Below, in pieces: positions 10,721 through 23,219 of a stretch of DNA of 64,000 bases; position 1 is the stretch's first letter; each line of letters begins with the position of its first letter. This DNA comes from Neoconidiobolus thromboides FSU 785 (taxonomy: Eukaryota > Entomophthoromycota > Entomophthoromycetes > Entomophthorales > Neoconidiobolaceae). The position numbers and the translations under genes were made by a program. The notes under the pieces were generated by a model. It made no database searches, was not told where the DNA came from, and saw only the letters and a list, made by a program, of their open reading frames with translations. The stretch covers positions 144,796 to 208,795 of the forward strand of contig MU626268.1 of the NCBI GenBank assembly GCA_025603075.1, written 5' to 3'.

Positions 10721-13700
10721 TTTATTGAAGGAGTTGATAAAAAAATGTAATGAAAAAAATGGTCTAATGAATATTAACTTTAATTAAAATACCCTTTAGT
10801 CTAAAAATAAATAAAAGCCATTAAAATGAATAAACTCTATCAACCAATTAAACTTGTTATTCACCCCTAGTCAGATCAAACTTAATTGGTTAGATCGGTT
10901 TTATCTGCTACACTCAAGTTGCCTAAGTTCCATGAATTATTATACCATGGTTATTTTAGTACTAAATTTACATATTAAGTAAATCTTCAGCTTACCGTTC
11001 AAATAAATTTCAATCTAAAAATTATGTTGAAAGAATTATACTTTTTTTGAATTTTATTAGTAGTTTTAGGTTTTTAGCTTAATAATGAACAGAAAACTGT
11101 AAGAAAAAAACATTACCATTGTTTTTTTTTGAGATTCTAAGTCTTCCCCTCATTGTTAGTTGTAAGTTTGCGTGACTTCAAGTTAATTTTCGATCTAGAT
11201 TTTAAAATTTCAAGAGGTCAATTTAAATAAAGTTAGTAGTAAGATATATAATATATTAAAAAATGGAGTTTATTTTATAAAGAATATATCTAATACATTG
11301 CTATTTTTTACTTTGGTTATTTTTTTGAAATGAAGCAATATTACATCAAATAAACTTCATTAAATTCTTAAAATAGCAATAAATTCACAAGTGGCTTATT
11401 AACAAAATAATACAAATGAAAGGTTAATAGAGGGGAGTTATGATTAAAGCGAAAATGTATCCAGATTTCTTTTGACAAGTTGATAAATTTAAGCTCCAGG
11501 ATCCATATAGCAGCCTTATAATACTCGAGTTTGTTAATTTGAATTGTATACTATGATGCAACAATGAATGAATTATACCTTATAGTATATTAAATAGCCA
11601 TAAAAAGCACTTCAATTTTTTTGATATCATTATCTCTTACTCCATTAGATCATAATTTATTTTTAATAAAGTATCTGGGCACATATCGCTTTCAAGCAGT
11701 TTGAAAATATAGTATGGCTCCAATATTTTAGATTTTATTATTGTGCTGAAATTTATAAAAATGCCCCTTATTAAGTATACTGAAGTACCAGCAAATAAAG
11801 TTAATGAAAACATAACTTCTGGTTTCATTTTTTGTCCATTTTTTATTCGAAAAATAGAAAAGCTATTAAATACTGAAATAAGGTGTTCCTGTACGTTGAT
11901 AACGATTTATTAAACATACATCGAAAACGAGTGTACAAGGTGGTAGAGTAAGTTACTGTGTGGCTATTAAAAACAATAAGCTGTAACTATATAGCAGCTA
12001 ATGAGATCCAATAAATTGTTATTGAAATAGAAGTAGAATAAAGCTCATTAAGACTATTATAGATAACTAGGTGATTGAAATGAATTTATAGGATAAACAA
12101 AGTGACTCTGAGCCAAAACGCTTTAATAACAAATGAAATATAGTACTAACTGCTCTTGATAAAAAATCATACAAATCGAGTAATTAAACATCACTTTTTT
12201 AACAAATTCTAATGTTAATATAAAATGAGCAGATGCTATTAAGAAATTCAATAATTTTAGAATTGTTAAAATGGCAAGGGTAATATTAATAGAAAGTTAA
12301 AGCAAAGATGGTTAATGAATTTGTAATTTATTAATAAGTTAAATCAAAAATGTAGTAGTCAGATTCAAGTATAAACGACATTGAAATCATAAATAACAGT
12401 AGTAAATGAGCTACAAAGATTAATATAAATCTTTACCATTAATCTTAGGATACTCTAGCGCAACCGAATTCATTAAATAAAGTAATTGCGACTCTGAGCT
12501 CCTAGACATTGTTAAGAGAAATACAGTTATTAGAATTTTGATTTATATACTTTTTTGAAAAGTAAATGTATTGTGATTGGCTATTACAATTTTGTAAAAA
12601 AACTGTGAATGAAATTGAAATCAATGGAGCCAATTAGAGTCGAGATTTGAAAAATTCAATCCCAAAGGGATTATTAATAGAAACGAAAAAGGGATTTTAA
12701 AATTTACTTGAAAATTTTTTCAAACGGAATTTCTATTCTTATGAATTGAAAAAATTTTCAATTCAAGTTAAAAATATCTTCAAATAGAAAAAATTGTTGG
12801 AAATTAAAACTCTGGAAACTATAATATGAGGATGTATTTTTGTGTTTAAGAATTTTACTAACAAAATTTCCGCTTAAATGGTGCTTAAAAAACGTAAAAA
12901 GTAACAAAGTCAGAAAAACATTTCCATATATAAAATTTAAAAAAAAAATAACTATTAAAATGTATAAAACTATATAGAAAAATAAGTTACAATCATATAC
13001 AATTTTTATTAAAAATGATGCTATCAAATACACTCCTTAATTATAGACTAATATGCTTTTAGATATATGGCTTCAAAAGTACATAATTCATAAAAATATT
13101 TTTTTGTCTAAACCCAAATATTCTAAGAAAAGTGTTGTAAATCTACTATTTTCCTGTGCTTTTTCAATATTATTATTTTACTGATTGTATAACTAGATAT
13201 ATACTATAGGATAAATAGTATTTAAATGATGATATATTTACAGATATATAATTCACTGAACTAATAACCTCAGATTATTGAATAGTAAGATATTGATGGC
13301 AATAACATTTGATAATTTTATTAATATTTCCAAAGGTTTTATATCGAACATTTAAATTATCAATAAAAATATATAGGATCACTGTTGTTAAAAGTATTAC
13401 AATGGCTACTGTAAAAGCTAAGCAGATTTTAAATACCCTTGTTACAATAGTAATATACATGCTAAAATTCTAATTTATATACACAAGGCAAAACTTAATA
13501 CGAAATATATTAAGTTGCCAATAATATTTTAAAAAATCAGGATAATCTAAGACATAAATAAGCTAAAATAAACAGTTTTATAAATCACAAATGCTATTCT
13601 AGAAATGGAATAGTTTAGTAGTATAGTGGTACTTTAACTTCAAATTTGTAAATCAAAGAAGGAGGATTATGTTGTTACTTCATATTTTGGGCAGACAGCT

Positions 13701-14795
13701 TGATGTTAGCCAAGTATTATAGGGCTGACCCAAAGATAATTGAATAATTAAAAAATATATAACGAAACTTGATAAAAGGTATATCTTCTCGGGTTTAAAT
13801 CAACATGATTTTATTAAAAGACTAATTAAATAAAGAAGGTACCAACTAAATATAACATTTTTTAATTTGAAAACAGTGATCTAAAGATCAAGCTTCTGGT
13901 CATCATTGATTGCAAGTATGACTGTATAATTAGCAATAGTTATAATGCTCAAACTATTTCCATACCTTATATGTTATAGTGATTTTTAATAAAATAACAA
14001 TAGCTCAATGGTTTGTAGTTTTTTTATATCAAATTTTACTGACCATTTTTAATTTGTCGCTTATTCTTGGAATACCCCTTTGATACATGAAGCCCATTGA
14101 CAAAGTTATACTTAGATAATGCCACTATTTAAATAAAATACAAGTAAATTATTATAAGCTACTGGAGATCTTAAGGAGTATGAAGCTCAGATAGTTTATC
14201 AGTATTAGTGCTCTGCTTTATGCTATCAGATGCCCTATCTGATATGTGGTTAAGTTATATGCTATAGAACTCTGATATTTAGATCATTCTTTTTGAAAAA
14301 AACTGTACTAGTTTTATAATATATAAGTAAAATTATAACTGCAATCAATAATATTGAAGCTTTCGTATGTCAATGTTTATTTTATGTTAAGGTTTTGCTT
14401 AATATTTAAACCTCAATATTACTATATTGAATACTTAAACTTTCATATTGTTATATTAAATAGTTTTTTGAATCTTTGGGTCTTTATATTGATCACACTT
14501 TAACTTGAGGAAAAAATTTTAAATCGGATTTTTAATGATTATAAAATTTAATGACGATACAGTAAAACAGAGGAAACAAATGAACAGCTCATAAAGCAGG
14601 TTTATAAAAAGGAAATAGCAGAAAGTGTAATATGGAGCATGACGATCATAAAATTACAGGGGTTGTGTTTTATTTTTTATAATTTGGTTTCTTAAAATCC
14701 TTCAAATAAAGAAGTTATATTTATATTATTACCTTTGTAGTAGTATGATATACAATCTTTGTTTTTATTGATTTTTTTAAATATTACCTTAAGGA
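10721..14795. other. Gene-poor intergenic stretch with one MITE copy
   Basis: About 4 kb without a gene I can support. It contains one full MITE copy (12825-12928). Short frames near 11637-11828 and 13275-13460 show no recognisable family and have no exon partners. Confidence 0.5.
12825..12928 (+). mobile_element. MITE copy (family TGGGGATGT...ACATCCCCA)
   Basis: Forward copy. It runs from TATGAGGATGTATTTTTGTG to AAAAACATTTCCATA, with the core TTTTACTAAC and the TTTCCGCTTAAATGGTGCTTAAAA segment. TA at both ends fits a TA target site. Confidence 0.85.
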
Positions 14796-14900
14796 TATGA
14801 GGATTTGTTTTTTGTTCAAGAATTTTACTAACAACCTTCCCATTCAAATAGCGCTTAAAAAGTGTGAAAAGTAATAAAGTATATAAAAATAAAAAAATAT
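14796..14900 (+). mobile_element. MITE copy, right end degraded
   Basis: Forward copy with a clear left end (TATGAGGATTTG) and core TTTTACTAACAACCTTCC. The right terminal repeat is worn to AAAAAAATATTTTAA. It abuts the start of the decayed MPO1-like copy that follows. Confidence 0.75.
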
Positions 14901-14913
14901 TTTAACCTCGAAA

Positions 14914-15484
14914 GGTAAAATCAAATAATAGTAAATTAGCTTATTTTGAGAAGCAATGTATATTTTATGGCTTAATTTATCATGGTAAACAGAACATATT
15001 AACTTATATCGTCTCTGTTCCCTCACCCTTTAGTCTAGCTATAGTTTATATCGAAAAATAGGGAATATGTTTCAAACTAGGGTATTTAATATTCAAATAG
15101 ATGTCAATTTGTTTTTACTAAGTATTCTTTTTTATATAGTATATTATCTAAAGTTAAGGTTTATTACCAAGTTATTTATCATCCCAACCCTAGTATTTTT
15201 TACTCCAGTGCAGGCCAGTTCAACAAAAGTTATCTAGTATTTTCTTTTAAATTAGAACTTTAACTATATCCGTAAAATTATATAGATCAATTTATTTTAC
15301 ATCATTACTTTGAGAAAAGATCACCAACCTTTATAGACAAGCTTTTCAATTATTTTCTGTAGCACCATTATTTATACCAAAAGTCATGCTTTACTTTGGT
15401 TATAATCCTTCTTATAAACATTATACCATGGATGAAGTTTCTAAAGAAATAATTGATTTTAAAAAGAGCAAGGACTACTATTAA
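14914..15484 (+). pseudogene. Decayed MPO1/YGL010w-family copy
   Basis: This stretch aligns base for base with the intact gene at 16884-17465: TCAAATAATAGTAAATTAG against CCAAATAATAAACTGACT at the start, TTATTTTGAGAAGCAATGTATATTTTATGGC shortly after, and ATGGATGAAGTTTCTAAAGAA at the end. The ATG is gone, the frame is broken by several stops and indels, and it ends at TAA 15482-15484. Homology continues into the 3' flank (gaagctcccgtttttg against aagcttcaacttttga), so it is a DNA-level duplication, not a retrocopy. A MITE lies directly upstream and another follows at 15635. Confidence 0.85.
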
Positions 15485-15634
15485 TTGTAAACAAATTTCC
15501 CCGAAGCTCCCGTTTTTGTTTTAATTACTGATGATAATGATATTGTTTAATAAGTTTAGTTCTTAAATAAAAAAATACGTCCCTATATGAAAAGTTAAAA
15601 AAACAGTTAAGAAATTAACTTCTTATTACATATA

Positions 15635-15737
15635 TATCACGATGTTTTTTTGTCTTCATTAATTTTTCCATTTTTAAGCCCTGTTTGAGTGGAAAGATTG
15701 CTACCAAAATTCTTAAATGAAAAGATACATCCTCATA
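15635..15737 (-). mobile_element. MITE copy
   Basis: Reverse-orientation copy, 3' of the decayed MPO1-like copy. It begins TATCACGATGTTTTTTTG and ends GATACATCCTCATA; the core reads GTTTGAGTGGAAAGATTG. Confidence 0.8.
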
Positions 15738-16883
15738 TATATTCTAAGTAGTTTAAAACAACTATAAATTTAACTCCTTTGGAAAAAAATAGCCCTCTAT
15801 TTTTTAGCATTTATGCGCAATTATCTTTTTTGCAATAAGTTAATGAGAAAAAAGTTTAGCCCTAGCTATAAATTAATTTGTTACAGTAGTTTATTTTAAT
15901 GACATAATGGTGACTTTAAAGCCGTATAATTTATTGTCACTTTATTAGATCTTCTTTGGTTAATTATTCATGAACTATATATTTGATACTTAATGTTTAT
16001 TAACAGAGTTACTCAGAAAGTATAATAAATTATTTCAAATATTCTTAAAAGCCATTAACTTTTGGCACTCCATCAGTACTTATACTTTGCTTTATTTAGT
16101 TAAATGTATAATATAATATATAAACATCCTATGTGTGACAAACTTCAACATTTGGAAAATTATATCTTTATACTGTATATCTTAGTTCAAATAAAAAAAT
16201 GGCTATATGTATATAACTTAAATAACTATAATAATTAAAAGTTACACAATTTTTGTATAATAAATTATGTTTTATGTAAGGCACTGTTTGGTATTTAGAT
16301 CCTAATATCGTTATAACGTATACTTTTTCAAGTATTAAGTTATATCAAATGTTTTTTTGAACCTTCCAGCAAAAGTTTGAGATTTTCTTAGGCGGTAGAG
16401 AATAGAAATAATACGACAAGGTGGGAGAATAAAGTGATGATCCATAAACAAATCCTTTAAATAAAGTCTACAGCAAAGGATGGTTGAAGAATGTTATATA
16501 AAAAATTATCGTAAGGTTTTATTTGGTCATTCTTAGATCTCCTTTTTTCTAAAATATCAAATTAAAAGCATTAATTTTATTAATAACATTTTTGTGACTA
16601 TATAGCTTATAATACTTACCCCTATTTGGTTTTCAAGATGTAAACATAAGAATATACTTTTAACATATTAGGTAAAATATGTAATTTTAATAATTGGTTA
16701 TACAGCGTTTATAATATTTATCACCATACTAATAACATGAAATGATTAACTCATATTGTAACTAATTTCAAAGGATAAAGAACTACTTATAGACTTTGAT
16801 TCTGAAACAAAGTCTAAGGGTGAATAAAGCGCATACTTCTGAAAACATATAAATATGTAAATTTTTATTTTAAATTTTAGAAA
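15738..16883. other. Intergenic, upstream of the first intact MPO1-like gene
   Basis: About 1.1 kb of AT-rich DNA with no supported gene. It presumably contains the promoter of the gene at 16884. Confidence 0.4.
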
Positions 16884-17465
16884 ATGAAACCAAATAATAA
16901 ACTGACTTATTTTGAAAAGCAATACATATTTTATGGCTCATTTCATCATGATAAATGGAATATACTGACCCATGTCATCTTTGTGCCACTGATTCTTTGG
17001 ACTAGCTTAGGTTTGTTTGAGAAAATTGGAAATATATATGAAACTAAAATATTTAATACCCAAATAGACATCAATTTGTCTTTACTAACAGCTCTTTTTT
17101 ATATTGCTTACTATTTAAAACTAGAATTTGTTGCAGGGTTACTCATTACACCAATCTTGCTATTTTTTAATTGGAGTGCAGTCCAGTTCAATAGAAACTA
17201 TCCTGTACTTTCACTTAAAGTAGAAATCGGGCTATTTATTGTTAGTTGGGTAGCCCAATTCGCTTCACATTATTACTTTGAAAAAAGGGCACCAGCCCTT
17301 TTAGATGGTCTTTTTCAAGCACTATCTTTGGCTCCACTATTTGTGTTTTTAGAAATTTTATTTTACCTAGGCTATAACCCTTCTTACAAAGACTATACGA
17401 TGGACATAATTTCTAAAGAGGTATTTGAGTATAAACAAGAAAAGGCTGCTATTTATTCTAAATAA
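16884..17465 (+). CDS. MPO1: MPO1/YGL010w-family ER membrane dioxygenase-like protein, copy 1
   Basis: Yeast Mpo1 is an Fe(II)-dependent ER membrane dioxygenase that shortens 2-hydroxy fatty acids in phytosphingosine breakdown. This single-exon frame of 193 residues has the family layout: the LTYFEKQYIFYGSFHHDKWN opening with its conserved His pair, a further His in THVIFVPLI, several membrane segments, then QFASHYYFEKRAPALLDG and LAPLFVFLEILFYLGY. Conserved His residues in these blocks are the expected metal ligands. The length matches the family (about 175-200). It is the middle member of a three-copy array: a decayed copy lies upstream and a clear paralogue downstream. Confidence 0.9.
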   Translation: MKPNNKLTYFEKQYIFYGSFHHDKWNILTHVIFVPLILWTSLGLFEKIGNIYETKIFNTQIDINLSLLTALFYIAYYLKLEFVAGLLITPILLFFNWSAVQFNRNYPVLSLKVEIGLFIVSWVAQFASHYYFEKRAPALLDGLFQALSLAPLFVFLEILFYLGYNPSYKDYTMDIISKEVFEYKQEKAAIYSK

Positions 17466-18021
17466 AATCCCCCAAGCTTCAACTTTTGAATTAGTAATGA
17501 TATTCATTGTTTAATTTAATTTAATTCACATGTGAGGTAATTTCATCTTTATTTTAAATTAACAATTTTAACTAGAAATTTTTAAATATTTTGTGTTGTT
17601 ATATGATATGGTTCACTTCTATTTCATACTTACATATTAATACATCTTGATTATACAATTATCTATAATTCTATTGATCTTAATAATATATGCTCATAGA
17701 ATGATTAAGTAATGTGAGTAAATCTTATTTAAATCAGAAACGAATTAATAAAAATGGAAAAGAATGTGACATAATATAAACGATATAATAATCTATTCTC
17801 TATAATATTATTGCAATTTAGATTCCACTCATTTTTTTAGTCATAGCGCTAGTTATGGTATGTATTACTATAGTGTAAATATATTAAATCCCAATATCAA
17901 AATATAAGCCATCATAAAATCATACTCTAAAAAAGGAAAGCAGCTACAATTCATCAACTTAGAAAATTATAAATAGATAAAAAAATCAATTTAATCTTTA
18001 TTTTCTTCAAAATATAATATC
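17466..18021. other. Intergenic between the two MPO1-like genes
   Basis: About 550 nt containing the 3' flank of copy 1 and the presumed promoter of copy 2. No repeat or RNA gene seen. Confidence 0.4.
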
Positions 18022-18612
18022 ATGTTAAAAAAGTATTCCAAAGATCAACTCTCTTATTTCGAAAAACAGTTAGTTTTTTATGGTGCATATCACAATACAC
18101 CTGGTAATGTAGTCATACATTGTATCTTTGTGCCTTTGATTGCTTGGACAACATTAGGTTTATTGTCTCAAGTAGGTGATGTATTTAGTATCCACCTATT
18201 TAATCAAGTATATAATATTGATCTATCAATGTTATTAACTTTAACTTATGTGACTTACTATATCAAGTCAGAATTTACTGCTGGGGTATTAATTACGCCA
18301 ATTTTAGTATTCGTGAACTGGAGTGTTATAAAATATAACCAAGCGAATCCTAAATCTAGTCTAAGTTTTGAGCTTTTATTGTTTATTATTAGTTGGTTAG
18401 CTCAATTTGCTTCTCACTTTTTTATTGAAAAGAGATCACCAGCATTAATAGACGGTTTCTTCCAAGCCGTATCTTTAGCCCCATTATTTGTCTTCTTGGA
18501 AATATTATTTCAATTAGGTTACAATCCTTCATATAAACCTAAGGTTATGTCTTTAATTTCATTAGAGATCGGGAGTTTTAAAGCAGAGCAAATAAAAAGC
18601 AATAAACAATAA
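18022..18612 (+). CDS. MPO1: MPO1/YGL010w-family protein, copy 2
   Basis: Single-exon frame of 196 residues, paralogous to the gene at 16884. The same blocks occur in the same order: LSYFEKQLVFYGAYHNTPGN, IHCIFVPLIAWT, FTAGVLITPILVFVNWS, WLAQFASHFFIEKRSPALID, and SLAPLFVFLEILFQLGYNPSYKP. The first His pair (HH in copy 1) is a single His here, and the other conserved His are kept. Divergence is well above that of a recent duplication, so both copies are probably under selection. Function follows from family only: alpha-oxidation-type removal of one carbon from 2-hydroxy fatty acids in the ER membrane. Confidence 0.9.
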   Translation: MLKKYSKDQLSYFEKQLVFYGAYHNTPGNVVIHCIFVPLIAWTTLGLLSQVGDVFSIHLFNQVYNIDLSMLLTLTYVTYYIKSEFTAGVLITPILVFVNWSVIKYNQANPKSSLSFELLLFIISWLAQFASHFFIEKRSPALIDGFFQAVSLAPLFVFLEILFQLGYNPSYKPKVMSLISLEIGSFKAEQIKSNKQ

Positions 18613-19136
18613 AATATGTCTTTAAAGGTATAATATTTAATATTCAATATTGAATTTTATTTTTACAATAAAATTTTGTCTTCGGAATAATCCACCCGCT
18701 CTTATAAGGATCTTATTTATTTTTAATAATATATTTGTGATATTTTCGTAAATTTAACTTTACTCGAAATTAAAAGAGTATAGTTGGATTTCCCACCTAT
18801 TAGTGAAAATTTTCCATAAAAAATTATTTTTCGCATCAGTAGTTTTTCAACTAGTTGTATGCTTGAGATAATCTTAGATTGATTGGATATCTGAGGTCCC
18901 CTTTTAATTATTAGATGACGTTTAATTTCACCTACAGATGTTAAAGTTCAATTATGCTCTATCTAGCGTTTACCTTATAATTAACATTTCTATTTAAGTA
19001 TATCCTTTAGAGATTGATATTTAACTTTATATTAAAATGAACCACTAGAAACTGCACAATTAAACTTAAAAATTGTATTAGGTACAAATTAAAGACAAAG
19101 CAATTGAAATGAATTAGTAATTAAGTTCAATTCCAA
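18613..19136. other. Intergenic, promoter region of the MscL-like gene
   Basis: About 520 nt without a supported gene or repeat. Confidence 0.4.
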
Positions 19137-20043
19137 ATGTCAGAAGAAATTGCTAAAAATAAAGAGATTGAAGAAAAGGCAACATTGACTCACCCAAAAG
19201 TTACTTCTTTAAAACAAGTACGATCCAGTGCTAGTTTAAGTGAAAAATTACCTGGAGAGGAAGATAATATCAATAATCCAGAAGAGCATCAGACTGAAAT
19301 TCAACATTTTAAAGATGAGATTAAAGCAGGAGTGAATTCAATTTCTAATTTTTGGGACGAATTTAAAGATTATTTGGAAGATGCTGAAATTTTTGATTCC
19401 TCAGTTATTATGGTGACTGGGCAAGCTTTTACTGAAATTGCTAATTCCTTTGTGCAAGATATTATTGTCCCCCTTTTTACTACTCTAATTGGTAATGTTA
19501 ATTTTCAATTCATTATCAATCTAATTTTTTTATAGGTAGACCAAATGCAACTAACTATTTTGTGGTATTAAAGAAGGGCAAGTCTTTTAACACCAACTAT
19601 CGCAGTGCAAAGCAAGCTATTGCCGATGGGGCCCATATATTTCATTATGGGAAATTTATTCAAGTAAAAAATATGCAAGTAATTATCTATTAGTTTTAAA
19701 GTTTCTTTATAGAAAATAGTCAACTTTGTATTCCTGGGTATAACTTTAATAGGCTTTGTTAGAGGTAAATATATGTTTCGATAATATCAAGTATTTTTAA
19801 GTTTTAGTATTTCGTACTATATTGTTTTTCCGTCGACTCCGAAAACTTAAGGAGGAAGAAAGTACTAAGAAATTGAAACAAAGAGAATGCCCTTTTTGTT
19901 TCTCAACTATTAATTCTAAAGCTTCTCGCTGTCCTAATTGTACTTCTGCTTTGCCAACTTCTTCACTTTCTAGGAACATATCTCCAACTTTGAAGCCTGC
20001 ATTGATGCCACCTATGTCTGATGATCCAACCTTATTGAATTAA
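19137..20043 (+). CDS. MscL-family mechanosensitive channel with C-terminal zinc ribbon
   Basis: Exons 19137-19491, 19536-19663, 19713-19764 and 19808-20043; 771 nt, 256 residues. MscL channels open under membrane tension and release small solutes. Residues 1-80 are a hydrophilic, Glu/Lys-rich extension absent from bacterial MscL. FWDEFKDYL precedes the first membrane helix (about 87-118, with FVQDIIVPL, the counterpart of the bacterial TDIIMPP region). A loop with NYFVVLKKGKSFNT and ADGAHIFHYGKFIQ follows, then the second helix (KIVNFVFLGITLIGFVR, about 162-178). The tail is basic and carries CPFC (206-209) and CPNC (220-223), a zinc ribbon, which I recall from other fungal MscL proteins. 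The channel probably sits in the plasma membrane or an organelle membrane; location is not shown by the sequence. Confidence 0.85.
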
Positions 20044-20183
20044 TACTCATAAAAGCGTGCTATTTATTCCTATCAAAAACAATTCATATTGATTATAATG
20101 AATTAAATAAATAACTATGTATAAATCACTAGGATATTTTATAAAATACTACAAAAATTTTATTTTGAAATTTTAAATTTAAA

Positions 20184-21752
<1,569 letters not shown>

Positions 21753-21778
21753 TGTGAAGTTCTAATAGTAAAATATAT

Positions 21779-21785
21779 TGAGTCA
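21779..21785. promoter_or_regulatory. Candidate Gcn4/AP-1-type site TGAGTCA
   Basis: Perfect 7-bp TGAGTCA about 27 bp upstream of the aspartate aminotransferase ATG. Gcn4-like bZIP factors bind this palindrome in amino-acid genes. A 7-mer can occur by chance, and the position could lie within the 5' leader. Confidence 0.3.
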
Positions 21786-22200
21786 TCTCTTTTACACTCA
21801 AATTTATAAAGGCTGACTTTGCATTTTAATTGGTTGGAATTATCCTTTTGATCGTTAACCATTTTTGAATTAACCCTATTAGCTTTTTAATTCATGTCAC
21901 TTTTTAGACCAGTAATATTCTTTTACCATTGTAAATAGGCTATTTTATTGGATATAATTTAGTCTAAAAGAACCATTTGAAATTTTATCATTTTTGATCA
22001 GATAAAAATTTTCACATTCCACCAATTAATTATCAGGAAATACTTGCATTCATTTGTTTTAGCAAACCATAGATCATTTAGTTATTATTGGCTAAAAATA
22101 TCACCAAACACAGTTTTCAGTTTATTGGTCGCGTTTTAAATGAATACAGAATATTTTAAAAAAAATTATAAACTGTTTAAACTCCCAGCCGAGCTTAATA

Positions 22201-22302
22201 TAGATATGTTTCTTTCGCCCAAGGATTCTACTGGCAGTCTTTCCACTCAATAGTACTTATACGGTAAAAATAAAATAAAGTAAAATAAAAGACATCTCCA
22301 TA
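22201..22302 (+). mobile_element. Degraded MITE copy, abutting the next copy
   Basis: Forward copy recognisable from GGATTCTACTGGCAGTCTTT, CCACTCAATAGTACTTA and the right end AAAAGACATCTCCATA. Its terminal TA is shared with the copy starting at 22301. Confidence 0.65.
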
Positions 22303-22403
22303 TGGGAATGTTTTTTTTGACTTCACTTTTTCTCTATTTTTAAGTACTATCTGAGTGGAAAATTTATTAGTAAAATTCTTGAACACAAAAATAGATCCTC
22401 ATA
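22301..22403 (-). mobile_element. MITE copy
   Basis: Reverse copy from TATGGGAATGTTTTTTTTGA to AATAGATCCTCATA, with core CTGAGTGGAAAATTTATTAG. It is back-to-back with the degraded forward copy. Confidence 0.85.
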
Positions 22404-22632
22404 TTTAATTTTTTGTAATAACTTAGTAAATTAAAAAATATCAATATAGGTTTGAGCTTGGAATTTACTGTGAGGATGATAATCATTTGCCTAGTTACTA
22501 TAGATATAGGAAAGTAGTTTACATCCTCATAATATTTTCCAAGCTCAAATCTAAGCCATATAAGATATTATTTTTGCTTGATATCACTCAGTTGCTAAAT
22601 AAAGGATTACATTTTAAACTACTGAATTACTA

Positions 22633-22730
22633 TATGAGAGTGTTTTTTTTGACCACTTTTTCTATTTTTTAAACACTATTTGAGTGGAAAGATTGTTAGT
22701 AAAATTTTTAAACAAAAACACATCCCCATA
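22633..22730 (-). mobile_element. MITE copy
   Basis: Reverse copy from TATGAGAGTGTTTTTTTTGA to ACACATCCCCATA, core TTTGAGTGGAAAGATTGTTA, with a few bases missing in the Ser/Thr-free A/T run near its left end. Confidence 0.85.
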
Positions 22731-23123
22731 TGTTGAAAGGTAATATTTAAATTAATTATATAACAATATAGTTAACTAATAAATACAAATTTGTAAAGAA
22801 AAGGCTTTAGAGTTAATTTATAAGACTAATAAGTATAAACAAATCGACATAAATAATAAATTAATAGCTAATAATTAAAATTAAATGAATTAACAAAATT
22901 GTTACTTTTATTTGTATATTAAATCTACGCTATTTACAGTTATTAATTTTATTATTTTATCATTTTTATTATATCTTTATAAATAACTAACTAAGAATTA
23001 TCATGATAAAATGTTTTTGTATAAAATAGCTATTCACTAAAGTTCTTATTTCCATTTATTTAGCTATTATTAATAAAAATAAAACAACTAAATTTTATAT
23101 AAATTTTAGTCTTATATTCAATA

Positions 23124-23219
23124 TATGAGGATATATTTGTGTTTAAGAATTTTATTAAGAATTTTTCCACTCAAATAGTGCTTAATGGAAAGTAATAAAG
23201 CCAAAAAAATACCCCTATA
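23124..23219 (+). mobile_element. MITE copy
   Basis: Forward copy from TATGAGGATATATTTGTG to AAAAAATACCCCTATA, core TTTTTCCACTCAAATAGTGC. Confidence 0.8.

Noticed and set aside
11637-11828. 63-codon frame on the minus strand with a hydrophobic start
   Set aside because: No recognised family, no partner exon with good splice sites, and frames of this size are expected by chance even in AT-rich DNA.
12758-13033. 91-codon minus-strand frame containing NFVSKILKHKNTSSYYS
   Set aside because: The recognisable part is the translation of a MITE; the same peptide arises from the copy at 52858.
13600-13670. tRNA-like stretch (TAGTAGTATAGTGGTAC followed by a possible anticodon loop)
   Set aside because: An A-box-like sequence is visible but there is no B box (GTTCGANNC), no acceptor stem and no T arm, so it is at best a relic.
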